Program-made: the position numbers and the translations under genes | Part shown: piece after piece, positions 17,208 to 25,839 of the stretch | Layout of the letters: every line of letters starts with the position of its first letter | How positions within the stretch are numbered: position 1 is the first letter of the stretch | Source of the DNA: CAYRVF01 sp964427535 | GTDB lineage: Bacteria > Chloroflexota > Ktedonobacteria > Ktedonobacterales > JADMIN01 | DNA length: 44,240 bases | Reading direction: 5' to 3' | NCBI GenBank assembly: GCA_964427535.1 | Contig: CAYRVF010000025.1 | Coordinates: forward strand, 1 to 44,240 | The notes under the pieces: generated by a model | What the model saw: only the letters and a program-made list of their open reading frames with translations | Databases searched by the model: none | What the model was told of the DNA's origin: nothing

Positions 17208-19553
17208 TTATGTTCCGTCATCGTCGCCGGTGGGTGTGTCGCTATCGCGCTTGTCGCTCCTGCGGACGAGGTCAGTACCTGTCCACACCCATTCATCGGA
17301 GTCATCGCTCGCGGAGCTTGGCGGTGCTGACTGTTGGCCCGCCAGGCGCTGGGCGTCCGCGCTGCCTCCGTTCGGGGCGCTGTCTGCTGGTTGGGCGGCG
17401 TGTGTGGGGCCGTTCGCTCCGCGCGGTGTGCCAGCGACTTCGGCGTGGTCGCCGGTGCCCTTCTCCTCGATAGACCTGGCGATTTCGGCAGGGCCCGTCG
17501 GCGCGCCGGTTGTGGCGGTGATGCCGTGATGCCGGATGAGGTGGGCGACACGCAAGCCATGCGAGACCTGATAGCGCACATACTCTGGCGGCACGATACG
17601 CGAAAGCTGCCGAGCGACGGTGTCTTCGGCGACGATCTCTTGCGGGCGAATGGCGCGCCACGCGTCCGCGACGACGTCCACGCTGCCAATACGATAGACG
17701 TAATAGGCGGTCAAACCGCGCTCAGCCACGGCCACAGCGGCCAGGTGGAACGTACTCTGGGCCTCTCTGTCGGTCAGATATGGATCGTTGATCTGCAGAA
17801 GCTCAGGAGCCGGTGGCCTGCGTGACGTCACATAGAGGAACACGAGCGGCCGGTCATGCGCTGATTCCGTCGCGGCCAGAATGACGTCGCCGTTATGCCG
17901 CGATCCCGCGAGCAAGACCACCAGAATGGAATCGGGCACACGTGGCAACCGGCGCAGCGGGAAGACCGGACCAACTCCCGCTCGCCCCTCGCGCCGGTAC
18001 GTCACAACGGCGACTGCGACCCCAACGAGGGTCAGACTTCCACCGAATGCCGTGGCCGCGGGTTTACTGACAAGGTTGGTACACCACGCCAGGACGACCA
18101 GGAATGTCGTGAGAAAACCGAGATAGTAACGCGCATCCGGCCAAATCCGGGCGAACCAGCTCCGCGAACGATGGGGATGATCCGCGACCTGGTCGTGTTG
18201 CGAGGGAGCACTGAACCGCTCGGCATCCGCAGGAGCGCGCCTGAATCGTGGTAGGCGGTCACCAAAGTGCTCGTGTAGCCAATCGACCCAGCTCCCGCCC
18301 GTCTGTCCGCTGGTAGCGTCGTCGTCATCATCCGCGTCGGGATCTTCGATCGCGCCGATGTGCTCACTGCCGTGACGCTCACGATAGCGGATGACGTCGA
18401 GCGCGATGGAGGTCAGCGAGAACGCGCCGAGCAAGCCGAACGCATAAAGCTCGCCAAGGCGATTGATGTCGCCTCGCACCGCGACCAGCACCGCCATTGG
18501 AATCGCCGTCGCAAGAATGATGGCGACATGGGGTGTGCCGCGAAACTTGTTGTGGCGCTCAATGATGCCTGGGAAGAAGTGCATGCGCGAAAGCGCGAGA
18601 AAGACGTGATATGCGCCGATAATGGCGGTATTGCTCGCGAAGACGAGCAAGGTCGACGCGGTGACGGCCGTCGCGATGGCGAGCAGCGGTCCACCGTATG
18701 TGCCCGCCAGTGCTGAGATGAACTGGCTGGGATCTATGCGAGTGACATCGAGAAGCGTCGTCGAGAATATCGTTAGCAGCGGACTGGTGATGCCGACGGA
18801 GATCGCGACGAACGCGAGTGCGGCCGTCACGGTCTTACTGCGTGGAGTCTTCATGACCGGCGAGAGCTGCGAGATGCTCTCCAGGCCGGAGAACGCCAGA
18901 AACGAGCCTGCGAAGCCCGTCAGCAGCGTCGTCGGACCGAGGTGACTTCCGCTGAACATCACATGCAGCACGCCCAGAATCGTGTGCATGGGGACATTGA
19001 TGAGGACCACGACTATGATGACGAGGTCGCTGACAAAGGCGGCTACCGCGAAGACGGCACTTACCGTCGCGCTCTCGCGAATACCCCACCAGTTGAGAAC
19101 TCCCAGCAGCACGAGCACGAGCAGCGTGACGATGAGAACATATGGGGCGAGCCGAGGTAAGACCACCTCGAAGTAAGTGAGGCCAGACAGCGAGCTGATC
19201 GCGGACGTCAGGAAGTAGTCGACGAGAATGAACATGCCGCCGACAGCGCCTGCCCATGGGTTGAGGCCACGCGCCGCGACCGTCACGACTCCACCACCTT
19301 CGGGGAAGCGAACCGAGACCTCGGCATACTTCAGCGTAAGGAGAATGAAGACGATGAGCGTGAGCGAGACGAACAGCCCCGCCAGACGACCAACCGTGCT
19401 GTAGAGAATGCCCGGCGTATAGTACACCGACGTGCCGATGTCGGCGAAAACGACCGACCAGCACAGAAATGCGCCGAGTCGAGAGCCGGTATGCTCAGTC
19501 GATGCGTCAGCCGGACTTGGCGCGACTGATGTCACTTTAGCCTCTTGGGCCAC
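17208..19553 (-). CDS. APC-superfamily transporter, KimA-like
   Basis: 781 residues. The first part (1-400) has about 12 hydrophobic helices with APC features: CWSVVFADIGTSVYYTPGIL in TM1, RFPEGGGVVTVAARGLNPWAG, GGMFILVDYFLTSAISSLSG, and GLESISQLSPVMKTP. The order of these motifs is like the Bacillus potassium importer KimA (YdaO), so potassium or an amino acid are both possible substrates. An acidic DPDADDDDD linker follows, then two more helices (about 490-530) and a cytoplasmic C-terminal domain with a UspA-like strand VVLLAGSRHNGDVI. The start is GTG with AAGGAG 10 bases upstream. It lies downstream of ftsW but behind two strong hairpins. I see no c-di-AMP (ydaO) riboswitch. Confidence 0.82.
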   Translation of the reverse strand: MAQEAKVTSVAPSPADASTEHTGSRLGAFLCWSVVFADIGTSVYYTPGILYSTVGRLAGLFVSLTLIVFILLTLKYAEVSVRFPEGGGVVTVAARGLNPWAGAVGGMFILVDYFLTSAISSLSGLTYFEVVLPRLAPYVLIVTLLVLVLLGVLNWWGIRESATVSAVFAVAAFVSDLVIIVVVLINVPMHTILGVLHVMFSGSHLGPTTLLTGFAGSFLAFSGLESISQLSPVMKTPRSKTVTAALAFVAISVGITSPLLTIFSTTLLDVTRIDPSQFISALAGTYGGPLLAIATAVTASTLLVFASNTAIIGAYHVFLALSRMHFFPGIIERHNKFRGTPHVAIILATAIPMAVLVAVRGDINRLGELYAFGLLGAFSLTSIALDVIRYRERHGSEHIGAIEDPDADDDDDATSGQTGGSWVDWLHEHFGDRLPRFRRAPADAERFSAPSQHDQVADHPHRSRSWFARIWPDARYYLGFLTTFLVVLAWCTNLVSKPAATAFGGSLTLVGVAVAVVTYRREGRAGVGPVFPLRRLPRVPDSILVVLLAGSRHNGDVILAATESAHDRPLVFLYVTSRRPPAPELLQINDPYLTDREAQSTFHLAAVAVAERGLTAYYVYRIGSVDVVADAWRAIRPQEIVAEDTVARQLSRIVPPEYVRYQVSHGLRVAHLIRHHGITATTGAPTGPAEIARSIEEKGTGDHAEVAGTPRGANGPTHAAQPADSAPNGGSADAQRLAGQQSAPPSSASDDSDEWVWTGTDLVRRSDKRDSDTPTGDDDGT

Positions 19554-19640
19554 TGTATGTCAGCTCCTTCGCTGCGGAGGCAGGTGGGAGAATCCATTTC
19601 CGCCGACGCAAAACATGCGCCACTTCCCAAACTATCCAGT

Positions 19641-19705
19641 GTGCGCGGAGGGGCGCACATCGCATGCCACGGCGAAGTGTCATCGCTGCGCCCGTGGCAT
19701 GCGAT
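19641..19705. terminator. Two adjacent hairpins between ftsW and the transporter
   Basis: GTGCGC/GCGCAC (19641-19658) is followed at once by a perfect 14-bp stem (arms 19659-19672 and 19692-19705, containing GCATGCCACGG) with a 19-base loop. They lie 58 bases beyond the ftsW stop and about 90 bases before the transporter start. No U-tract. Termination of the ftsW operon or a leader structure of the transporter are both possible. Confidence 0.55.
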
Positions 19706-19762
19706 ACACGCGGGTGTGGGCGGAGACAGGGTGTGTCGCGCCCGCACCAAGTGTACTAGGTG

Positions 19763-21127
19763 TCATGTCGCCTTGTTTACAGAGAGGCGAAGTAAGAGCC
19801 CTATAATCACGAAGTTCGCTATCACCGAGCTGCCGCCATAGGCGACAAATGGCAGTGGAACACCCGTAAGCGGCATGAGCTTGAGATTGCCGGCAAGGAT
19901 GACGAAGGCCTGGAGCGCGAAGACGGATGTCAGGCCGACGGCGAGCAGTTGATTGAAGGTATCGTGTGCGTGCGCGGCGATATGCATCCCTCGGAAGACC
20001 AGCAGCATGAACAGCCCGATCAGCGCGAGCACGCCCGCGAAGCCAAACTCTTCGCCAAACGCCGACGGGATATAGTCGGTGTATGACGCCGGGACGAGGG
20101 TCGGATGACCGAGTCCGAGACCCGAGCCAAACACGCCACCAGACGCCATCGCGACCAGACCTTGGACGATCTGATAGCCGCTGTTCGAGTACACATTCGG
20201 GTCGAACGCGTTCGTGACCAGCGCCACCCGCACGCGAGCGTAGCTAAAGATGTGGTACGCGATAAACGCGCCGATGGCGAACAGGAGCACACCGCCGACC
20301 ACATAGACGAGTCGGTTACTCGCGACGTAGGTCATCGCGAGGAACAGGCCGAAGATGAGGATGGCGAGGCCCAGCTCGCGCACGCCGACGAAGATGAGCA
20401 GTCCTAGTAGCAGCATCACGAGCAACGGACCGAGCTGCTTCAGCGGCGGGAGGGTGATCGGGCCGACCTTGTACCCGGCGGCAGCCAGCATCTCACGGTT
20501 CTCGCTGAGATAGCCGGCGCAGAAGATGACCAGGCAGATCTTCAGCAGCTCCGATGGCTGAAATGATAATCCGCCGGACCCAATCGAGAGCACGTCGCGG
20601 CTCGGGGCGTTGGTCGAGAAACTATGTGCGTGGACGAGGGTGATCCCGACAAGCGCCAGGCCCACGGCGGCCCAGGTATACTTGTAATTGCGTATCCAGC
20701 GCAGACTACGCGTTGCCCAGACCGTCGCGAGGCAGAAGACGAGGCCGATAATGACCCAGACGAGCTGCTTCGAGCCGAGCGACGCGACGCCGATGTCGGG
20801 GCCAAGCCGCAGCGACATGATCACACCCACGCTGCTCAACATGCCCGCGATGGGCAGTAGGGTCTGGTCGGCATCGGGGGCGAGCACGTTCAGCAGCACA
20901 TGTGCGCCCAGCAGCGCCGCGATGAGGCCGATAGCAGGGGTAAAGGCGTCGAGCGGCGGCAGTGAGGTGCGGGTGACGAGCCCCGGCTGAGCATGCACGA
21001 TTTCGAGCTCAAGCAGACCGACGAGTAAAAACATCGCCGGTAAGATGAGCAAGCTCAGCTCCGTCCATCGGTAGCGCCGTCGCCCGAGGCCAATGGCGCT
21101 CTCGCGATTAACGGTGCGCACTCCCAT
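19763..21127 (-). CDS. FtsW/RodA/SpoVE-family peptidoglycan glycosyltransferase
   Basis: 454 residues, about 12 membrane helices. SEDS-family polymerase that links lipid II into glycan strands for division or elongation. Family marks: GGLSFQPSELLKICLVIF, the long external loop with TDYIPSAFGEEFGFAG, and the C-terminal LPFVAYGGSSVIANF. FtsW and RodA cannot be told apart here. It is the last gene of the ribF-fhaA-fhaB-ftsW unit, 17 bases after fhaB. In actinobacteria an ftsW/rodA gene is also found with fhaA and fhaB beside pbpA and pknA/B; here no penicillin-binding protein or Ser/Thr kinase follows. Confidence 0.93.
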   Translation of the reverse strand: MGVRTVNRESAIGLGRRRYRWTELSLLILPAMFLLVGLLELEIVHAQPGLVTRTSLPPLDAFTPAIGLIAALLGAHVLLNVLAPDADQTLLPIAGMLSSVGVIMSLRLGPDIGVASLGSKQLVWVIIGLVFCLATVWATRSLRWIRNYKYTWAAVGLALVGITLVHAHSFSTNAPSRDVLSIGSGGLSFQPSELLKICLVIFCAGYLSENREMLAAAGYKVGPITLPPLKQLGPLLVMLLLGLLIFVGVRELGLAILIFGLFLAMTYVASNRLVYVVGGVLLFAIGAFIAYHIFSYARVRVALVTNAFDPNVYSNSGYQIVQGLVAMASGGVFGSGLGLGHPTLVPASYTDYIPSAFGEEFGFAGVLALIGLFMLLVFRGMHIAAHAHDTFNQLLAVGLTSVFALQAFVILAGNLKLMPLTGVPLPFVAYGGSSVIANFVIIGLLLRLSVNKAT

Positions 21128-21144
21128 GATTCAGGCTCCCGTCC

Positions 21145-21588
21145 TCAGACCGCGAACTTAAAGCGGACATCGCCAACCTGTAGAATCGAGCCTGGGCTGA
21201 CGGCGACTGGCTGTGTCACCGGGCGTTGATCGACCATCGTGCCGTTGCGACTGCCCATGTCCTCTACCCACAGCGATTTTTCACGATACATGACCCGAGT
21301 GTGCTCTGTCGAGATGAAACTACTTTCGAGCACAATGGTGTTCGTCGGCGCCCGGCCGATAGTCGTGATCGGCTCGATATCGAGCCGCGAGCCCGGCAGA
21401 AGGCCCGTCGAGCCGCTGTCGATCACGATGAGGTGCCCGACCACGGTCTTCGAGCGCGTGGCAGCTCCGGGTACGGCGACGGCCTTGCGCAGATCGCGGC
21501 GAGCGACGGCGACGACCTGCAGAATCACCAGATAGAGCACCACGACCAGCGCGATACGCAAGATGAGCAGGAACTGATAGGAGTCCAT
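21145..21588 (-). CDS. FHA-domain membrane protein (FhaB-like)
   Basis: 147 residues. One N-terminal membrane helix (about 5-27, LLILRIALVVVLYLVILQVV), a linker, and an FHA phosphothreonine-binding domain (about 70-145) with the GRAPTNTIVLES, STEHTRV and GSRNGT signature motifs. The conserved Gly-Arg, Ser, His and Asn positions are present, so phosphopeptide binding is likely. Membrane location next to the SEDS polymerase suggests phosphorylation-dependent recruitment at the cell-wall synthesis site, as for actinobacterial FhaB. It starts 8 bases after the end of fhaA. Confidence 0.88.
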   Translation of the reverse strand: MDSYQFLLILRIALVVVLYLVILQVVAVARRDLRKAVAVPGAATRSKTVVGHLIVIDSGSTGLLPGSRLDIEPITTIGRAPTNTIVLESSFISTEHTRVMYREKSLWVEDMGSRNGTMVDQRPVTQPVAVSPGSILQVGDVRFKFAV

Positions 21589-21596
21589 CGACGGCG

Positions 21597-22385
21597 CTAC
21601 CTCCGCTGGAAGACAAATTCGTGGCTGCCCACCGAGATCATGTCATTGTTCTTGAGCGGCACCGCCTGGCGCGTCGTGACGCCATTGACCTTTACGCCGT
21701 TGGTGCTACCAAGGTCGAAGAGAATAAACTGACCGTGCTCGAAGCGGATTTCCGCATGATAGCGCGAGACCCTGCGGTCATGCACCACGATTTCGTTCGA
21801 GAGCTGCCGGCCGATGTGTATCGTCTGGTGCTCGAGTCTCATGGGCTGGCCGCGCGTCGGCCGGTAGAGCGTCAGCCAGGCAGGCGGAATTGAGTCGTTC
21901 GCGGCCGTCGCATAGGCCTGTTGCTCGACGAGCTGGCGCGCTTCCTCCTGGCTCATCGCGCGGGTCTCTTCGATGGATGCGACGCCCAGCGCCGCTTCGT
22001 CAGGCGGAACCGGTTGCGCGTCGAGCATCTCGGCTCTAATGTGCAGTTGCCCGGTGACGATGCGGCTGTCTTCGTGGAAGCGCACGATCGGCCGCGAGGT
22101 CAGCATGTAGCCCCGGTCGCGCGCCACGGCGATCAGCGCGTCGGAGAGCTGCTGCGCCAGCGAGCGCGCGTATGGCTGGAACTGGTCGAAGTCCCGCTCA
22201 CTGAGGTAGACGTCGTAGAGGTTCGGCGCGATTCGACGATCCGCACCGATGCTGAGATTGTCCTCCATCGCGCGCTCGAGCTTGCGTGAGAGCTCTACCG
22301 GTTGGAGCTTCGTGCGGAAGACTCTGCCGAACGAGCCTTCGATCACACCTTGCATGGCGGATTCAAATCTGCTTGCGAGACCCAT
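21597..22385 (-). CDS. FhaA-like protein (DUF3662 plus FHA)
   Basis: About 262 residues. N-terminal DUF3662 domain (about 1-115: MGLASRFESAMQGVIEGSFG, then LQPVELSRKLERAMEDN) and a C-terminal FHA domain (about 185-260) with HIGRQLSNEIVV, SRYHAEI and GSTNG. This two-domain order is the actinobacterial/Chloroflexota FhaA pattern, a phosphothreonine reader that controls cell-wall synthesis. ATG 22385 is taken as the start because GGAGG lies 8 bases before it; a longer frame opens with GTG 22406. It follows ribF by 17 bases. Confidence 0.92.
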   Translation of the reverse strand: MGLASRFESAMQGVIEGSFGRVFRTKLQPVELSRKLERAMEDNLSIGADRRIAPNLYDVYLSERDFDQFQPYARSLAQQLSDALIAVARDRGYMLTSRPIVRFHEDSRIVTGQLHIRAEMLDAQPVPPDEAALGVASIEETRAMSQEEARQLVEQQAYATAANDSIPPAWLTLYRPTRGQPMRLEHQTIHIGRQLSNEIVVHDRRVSRYHAEIRFEHGQFILFDLGSTNGVKVNGVTTRQAVPLKNNDMISVGSHEFVFQRR

Positions 22386-22402
22386 TGCGACTTCCTCCGA
22401 AT

Positions 22403-23008
22403 TCACCCCGCGCTGCCCTGCGCCGCTGACTCACTGCCATGCCGTGTGACGTTCGTATAGTCCCGCAATATCTCTCTGCACCGCGCCACGTCGAGACGCA
22501 TCTGCTCTGTGAGCGAGTCGATGCTCGAGAATCGCAACTCATCTCGTAGCCGGGCAATAAACTCCACCGTCAGAGGGAGCCCGTAGAGATCGATTGTCGC
22601 ATCGAGGAGAAATACCTCTGTGAGCAGTCGATTGCTTTCACCAAACGTTGGCCGCACGCCGATACTCGCCGCAGCCGGATGCTGAGCCACCGGCTCTCCG
22701 GGCAGGCGTACCAGCACCGCATAGATGCCGTTGCGCGGCAGCAGCTTGCGGGCGTCCGGCGAGAGATTCGCGGTCGGGAAGCCCAGTTCCCTGCCCCGCT
22801 GATCGCCGTGGATCACCTGTCCGCTTACTGTGTACGGATGTCCGAGCAGGTGGGTTACCGTCTCGATGTCTCCTGACGTCAGCGCGGCTCGGATGCGACT
22901 AGGTACCTGCGTGTCATCTGGAGTCACAAATTCTATGCCGTTTGCCTGTCGCGACTGGCTCGGCTCTCCGGACGAGCCGGCCGATGCCGTTGGGCGCTGG
23001 CTCGCCAC
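22403..23008 (-). CDS. ribF: Riboflavin kinase domain of RibF (downstream of an in-frame stop)
   Basis: The C-terminal part keeps a full riboflavin kinase domain (riboflavin plus ATP to FMN): GQVIHGDQRGRELGFPTANL, NGIYAVLV, SIGVRPTFGESNR, EVFLLDATIDLYG, and RLRDELRFSSIDSL. Upstream in the same frame the gene carries a TAA at 23099-23101, so this part would need its own start; GTG 23008 is the first start codon after the stop that I can propose and it has no good ribosome-binding site. The stretch before the kinase lacks the RISSTxxR motif of FMN adenylyltransferases (here VPSRIRAAL). The product is therefore probably a kinase only. Confidence 0.75.
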   Translation of the reverse strand: MASQRPTASAGSSGEPSQSRQANGIEFVTPDDTQVPSRIRAALTSGDIETVTHLLGHPYTVSGQVIHGDQRGRELGFPTANLSPDARKLLPRNGIYAVLVRLPGEPVAQHPAAASIGVRPTFGESNRLLTEVFLLDATIDLYGLPLTVEFIARLRDELRFSSIDSLTEQMRLDVARCREILRDYTNVTRHGSESAAQGSAG

Positions 23009-23098
23009 ATCTGTGCGGATGAGAAGGGCAAGCGGCGGAGGTGCGAGATGCTCAAGGAGATCCAGGGTGTCGTCTATGGTTGCCGCCGGTGGAAGGAC

Positions 23099-23368
23099 TT
23101 ACGCGACATCGACGATTCCGAGACGGGCGAGCTCATCGAGACGTTCGTCAAGTGTCATCAGAAGCGACGGTGTGGCCTCGCTCTTGGACATTGCCTCGAT
23201 ACCGGGCCAGATGACAAACGCGGCGCTGAGCGCATGGTCCGCGCGCGCTCGGCGATGCGCCTGGGCAAGCAGCGTGCGGTCGAATGCGTCGACGCCATCG
23301 AATGTGCTGAGAACGCCGACAACTGCCCCAGACACTGGGGGATGAGCGAAGTGGTACAGTACCCGCAT
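23099..23368 (-). pseudogene. ribF: Truncated N-terminal FMN adenylyltransferase half of RibF
   Basis: The frame starts with ATG 23368 (AGAGGA 4 bases upstream) and reads like a RibF N-terminus: VVGVLSTFDGVDAFDRTLLAQAH aligns with the usual T-I-G-N-F-D-G-V-H-x-G-H-x-x-L. The H-x-G-H nucleotidyl-transfer motif has become D-A-F-D. The frame stops at codon 90 with TAA, then continues in the same phase into the kinase domain (22403-23008). Read-through would give 321 residues, the usual RibF length. Loss of the active-site motif on one side of the stop and of RISST on the other argues for real decay, not only a sequencing error. Confidence 0.7.
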
Positions 23369-23398
23369 ATATCCTCTATCTGGCAAACTCTCGCCCGT

Positions 23399-23407
23399 AT
23401 ACTATCA
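23399..23407 (-). promoter_or_regulatory. Extended -10 promoter of the ribF-fhaA-fhaB-ftsW unit
   Basis: On the minus strand TGATAGTAT lies about 31 bases before ATG 23368. No -35 match. It would drive the whole cell-wall operon. Confidence 0.4.
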
Positions 23408-23818
23408 CAGAACCCGACAATTTCAGTGTGGAGCATGCCTCAGGCGCACGGCGCCGCGAGCACGTTCTGGTCATGTGATACGCGGCTGACGACACACGGC
23501 GCCGTGTTGGGGACGAAGGACACACGTCCCTTGCATCCAGGGACCGCACTCTGGCAATTCCAGTGCGTGGTCGAAGCCGATTTCCGTTGAGGATGACCGA
23601 TAGTGCGCTGATCCGCCCCATGCAGCTGCGAACCGTTATCCGCAACAGTTCACCGACGGGGTGACGCTCATTGCGAGGCGCTCACGCCAGCCGATCGTGT
23701 GAGCGGAGGGGGCGGCGGTCCACAAGTTCGATGATGCCCTATTATCGCGGTAGTGCCACTCCATATGCCCCGGCGAAGATTGAGGAGCCTACGGCTCTGA
23801 CAGCACGAGGGGGTGTGT
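23408..23818. other. Divergent intergenic region, gene-free
   Basis: No credible coding sequence. A weak candidate promoter for the antiporter gene is TTCGAT (23727-23732), 17 bases, TATTAT (23750-23755). Confidence 0.4.
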
Positions 23819-25078
23819 ATGGTGACCGTTACTTCCTTCGCGAGCCTGGAGATTCTGGCCGGTGTGGCGTTCGTCGTGCCGCTGGCGCTGGACCTGTTGC
23901 ATATCCGCTTGCTGCCTGTCGTCGTGTTCGAGATTCTGGCCGGCATACTCATCGGTCCCTATGGGCTGGGCTGGGTGCACGCCGATGCGGGCGTGCAAAT
24001 CTTCTCGCTGATCGGCCTCTCGTTTCTCCTCTTCCTGGCCGGAATTGAGATCGACCTGCGCCATTTCCGCGGATCGTTGATGGGGATCGTCGCGGTGGCC
24101 TTCGTAGTGTCGCTCGCACTGGCGCTGCTGCTCAGTCTCGGGCTAGGAGCGCTGAACATCATCGTCGATCCGTTGCTGGTTGCCATAACGCTCGTGGCAA
24201 GCTCGCTCGGCATCGTGCTCCCCGCGCTGAAGGCAGCAGGGCAGGCAGAGTCGACATTCGAGCAGCTCGTGATCGCCGCTACGTCGCTCGCGGAGTTTGG
24301 CGCGATCATCCTGCTCACGATCTTCTTTTCTAGTGTGCAGAGCGGCCAGCTGGGTCGTGTGTTCGTGCTGGTGTTGCTCGCCATACTGGCCGTTGCCGTC
24401 GTCCGGGTGGTGCTGCGTGCGGAGCAATCGAAGCGGCTAACCCAGCTGCTCGTCCACCTGCAGGATTCCACCGCGCAGGTCCGCATTCGCGGCTCGTGGG
24501 CGTTGCTAGCGGCGTTTGTCGTGCTCGCCGTGAATGGGCTCGGATTGAGTGCGATTCTTGGGGCATTCATCGCCGGGATTGTCCTGCGCCTGATTGACCC
24601 GGACGAATCGACGCGCCATCCCGAGTTTCGCCGTGAACTCAACGCGGTTGGCTACGGCGTGTTCGTGCCTATCTTCTTTCTCACGACGGGTATTCAGTTC
24701 GACTTGCCCGCGCTCTTCTCCAGCCCCTCCGCGCTCGCGCTCGTGCCGATTCTGTTTGTCTGTCTGTTCATCGTCCGGGGCGTGCCGGTGGTGCTCTATC
24801 GCCATTTCTTGACACGCCGTGAGACGGTGGCCGCCGCGTTCTTTCAGGCGACATCCCTGACGTTCATACTGGCAGCCACTCAGATTGGCGTCGCGCTGCA
24901 CGTCATGCGGACATCCACGAGTGCGGCATTCATCGCCGCCGCACTGCTCTCGGTGATCGTCTGCCCGCTGGGCGCGCTGCTCGCGTTGCGTGGGCCACGT
25001 GATTCCAGGGACTCGGTTCCTGCTGGCGGCGCGGCGCCACGACTCGGGCTGGCGCGCCTCCTGCGGGAACGTGCCTGA
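23819..25078 (+). CDS. CPA2-family cation/proton antiporter (Kef-type)
   Basis: 419 residues, about 12 membrane helices, ends in a short Arg-rich tail with no RCK/TrkA domain. Family features are visible: LLPVVVFEILAGILIGPYGLG, FSLIGLSFLLFLAGIEIDL (the acidic Glu-Ile-Asp of helix 3), LVASSLGIVLPALK, and SAILGAFIAGIVLR. Probably exchanges Na+ or K+ for protons at the cytoplasmic membrane; the ion cannot be assigned. ATG 23819 is taken because GAGGGGG ends 5 bases before it. It is followed after about 170 bases by a Fur-family gene on the same strand. Confidence 0.88.
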   Translation: MVTVTSFASLEILAGVAFVVPLALDLLHIRLLPVVVFEILAGILIGPYGLGWVHADAGVQIFSLIGLSFLLFLAGIEIDLRHFRGSLMGIVAVAFVVSLALALLLSLGLGALNIIVDPLLVAITLVASSLGIVLPALKAAGQAESTFEQLVIAATSLAEFGAIILLTIFFSSVQSGQLGRVFVLVLLAILAVAVVRVVLRAEQSKRLTQLLVHLQDSTAQVRIRGSWALLAAFVVLAVNGLGLSAILGAFIAGIVLRLIDPDESTRHPEFRRELNAVGYGVFVPIFFLTTGIQFDLPALFSSPSALALVPILFVCLFIVRGVPVVLYRHFLTRRETVAAAFFQATSLTFILAATQIGVALHVMRTSTSAAFIAAALLSVIVCPLGALLALRGPRDSRDSVPAGGAAPRLGLARLLRERA

Positions 25079-25154
25079 CTGGCCGACTGCGAGGGACGGA
25101 GCGGGGATGGCAGACCTGGCGTACGGCAGCGCGTCACGCCTTGCCGAGTAGTCA

Positions 25155-25163
25155 TGATATGCT
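25155..25163 (+). promoter_or_regulatory. Extended -10 promoter of the Fur-family gene
   Basis: TGATATGCT shares the context CATGATATRCT with the apt promoter at 1217-1226. No -35 match. The ATG at 25176 lies only 12 bases after it, which favours the later GTG 25251 as the start codon. Confidence 0.4.
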
Positions 25164-25250
25164 ACGAAACACAGCATGACACGGGCACTGTACATTCCAT
25201 CGAGGGCGAGGGCCAACGATTGCAGCGCCGTAGTAGCTCAGGGAGCGACT

Positions 25251-25733
25251 GTGGAGCGACGCGTACTACAGGATGCGGTGACCGAGACCCCTATCGAACG
25301 CTTACGGCGTCTGCGGGTGCGGGTGACGCCTCAGCGGCTGCTTGTGCTTGAGGCGCTCGCGGCACACGGGGGGCATGTCACCGCCGAGGAGATTCTGCGC
25401 TGGGCAGAGCAGCGCTACCCCGCCATCAACATCGCGACCGTCTATCGCACACTCGACGTGCTGACCTCCGCCGGGGTCGTGTCGCAGACCGACCTGGGCG
25501 GCGGCGCGAGCCAGTTTGAGCTCGTGGGCGACGCGCCGCATCATCATCTCGTCTGCGAGCGCTGCGGGTCCGTGACGGAGATTGACGACGGTGAGCTCGG
25601 ACCGCTGCGCGAATCGCTCCTGCAACGGTATGGCTTCCTCGCGCTGTCACGCCACGTCGCGCTTTTCGGCCTCTGTGAGCAGTGCCGCGAAGAGGAAGCC
25701 GCCCCAACGTCGGCGCCCCCCACAGACCTGTAA
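25251..25733 (+). CDS. Fur-family transcriptional regulator
   Basis: 160 residues from GTG 25251. Winged helix (about 15-85; TPQRLLVLEAL, INIATVYRTLDVLTSAGVV) and dimerisation domain with metal ligands: HHH (97-99), C102-x2-C105 and C142-x2-C145, the structural zinc site. Fur, Zur and PerR cannot be separated with certainty. GGGAG ends 5 bases before GTG 25251; the frame is open to ATG 25176, which would be almost leaderless. Nothing next to it is an obvious iron or zinc gene, though the redoxin-like and antiporter genes are in the same window. Confidence 0.9.
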   Translation: MERRVLQDAVTETPIERLRRLRVRVTPQRLLVLEALAAHGGHVTAEEILRWAEQRYPAINIATVYRTLDVLTSAGVVSQTDLGGGASQFELVGDAPHHHLVCERCGSVTEIDDGELGPLRESLLQRYGFLALSRHVALFGLCEQCREEEAAPTSAPPTDL

Positions 25734-25839
25734 GCGGCTGGTTAGCGCAGTCCGCGCACACGCCGGTGCCGCATCAGGCGTATTGTGCCACCCGCGAACC
25801 CGCACACGCCGAGCGGCGTCGCGCGGCGGATGCCAGATG

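Noticed and set aside
19554..19762. ydaO-type c-di-AMP riboswitch upstream of the KimA-like gene
   Set aside because: The conserved core sequence elements are not recognisable; only simple hairpins are seen.
23636..23644. TTATCCGCA as a DnaA box
   Set aside because: Single copy, one mismatch, far from dnaA.
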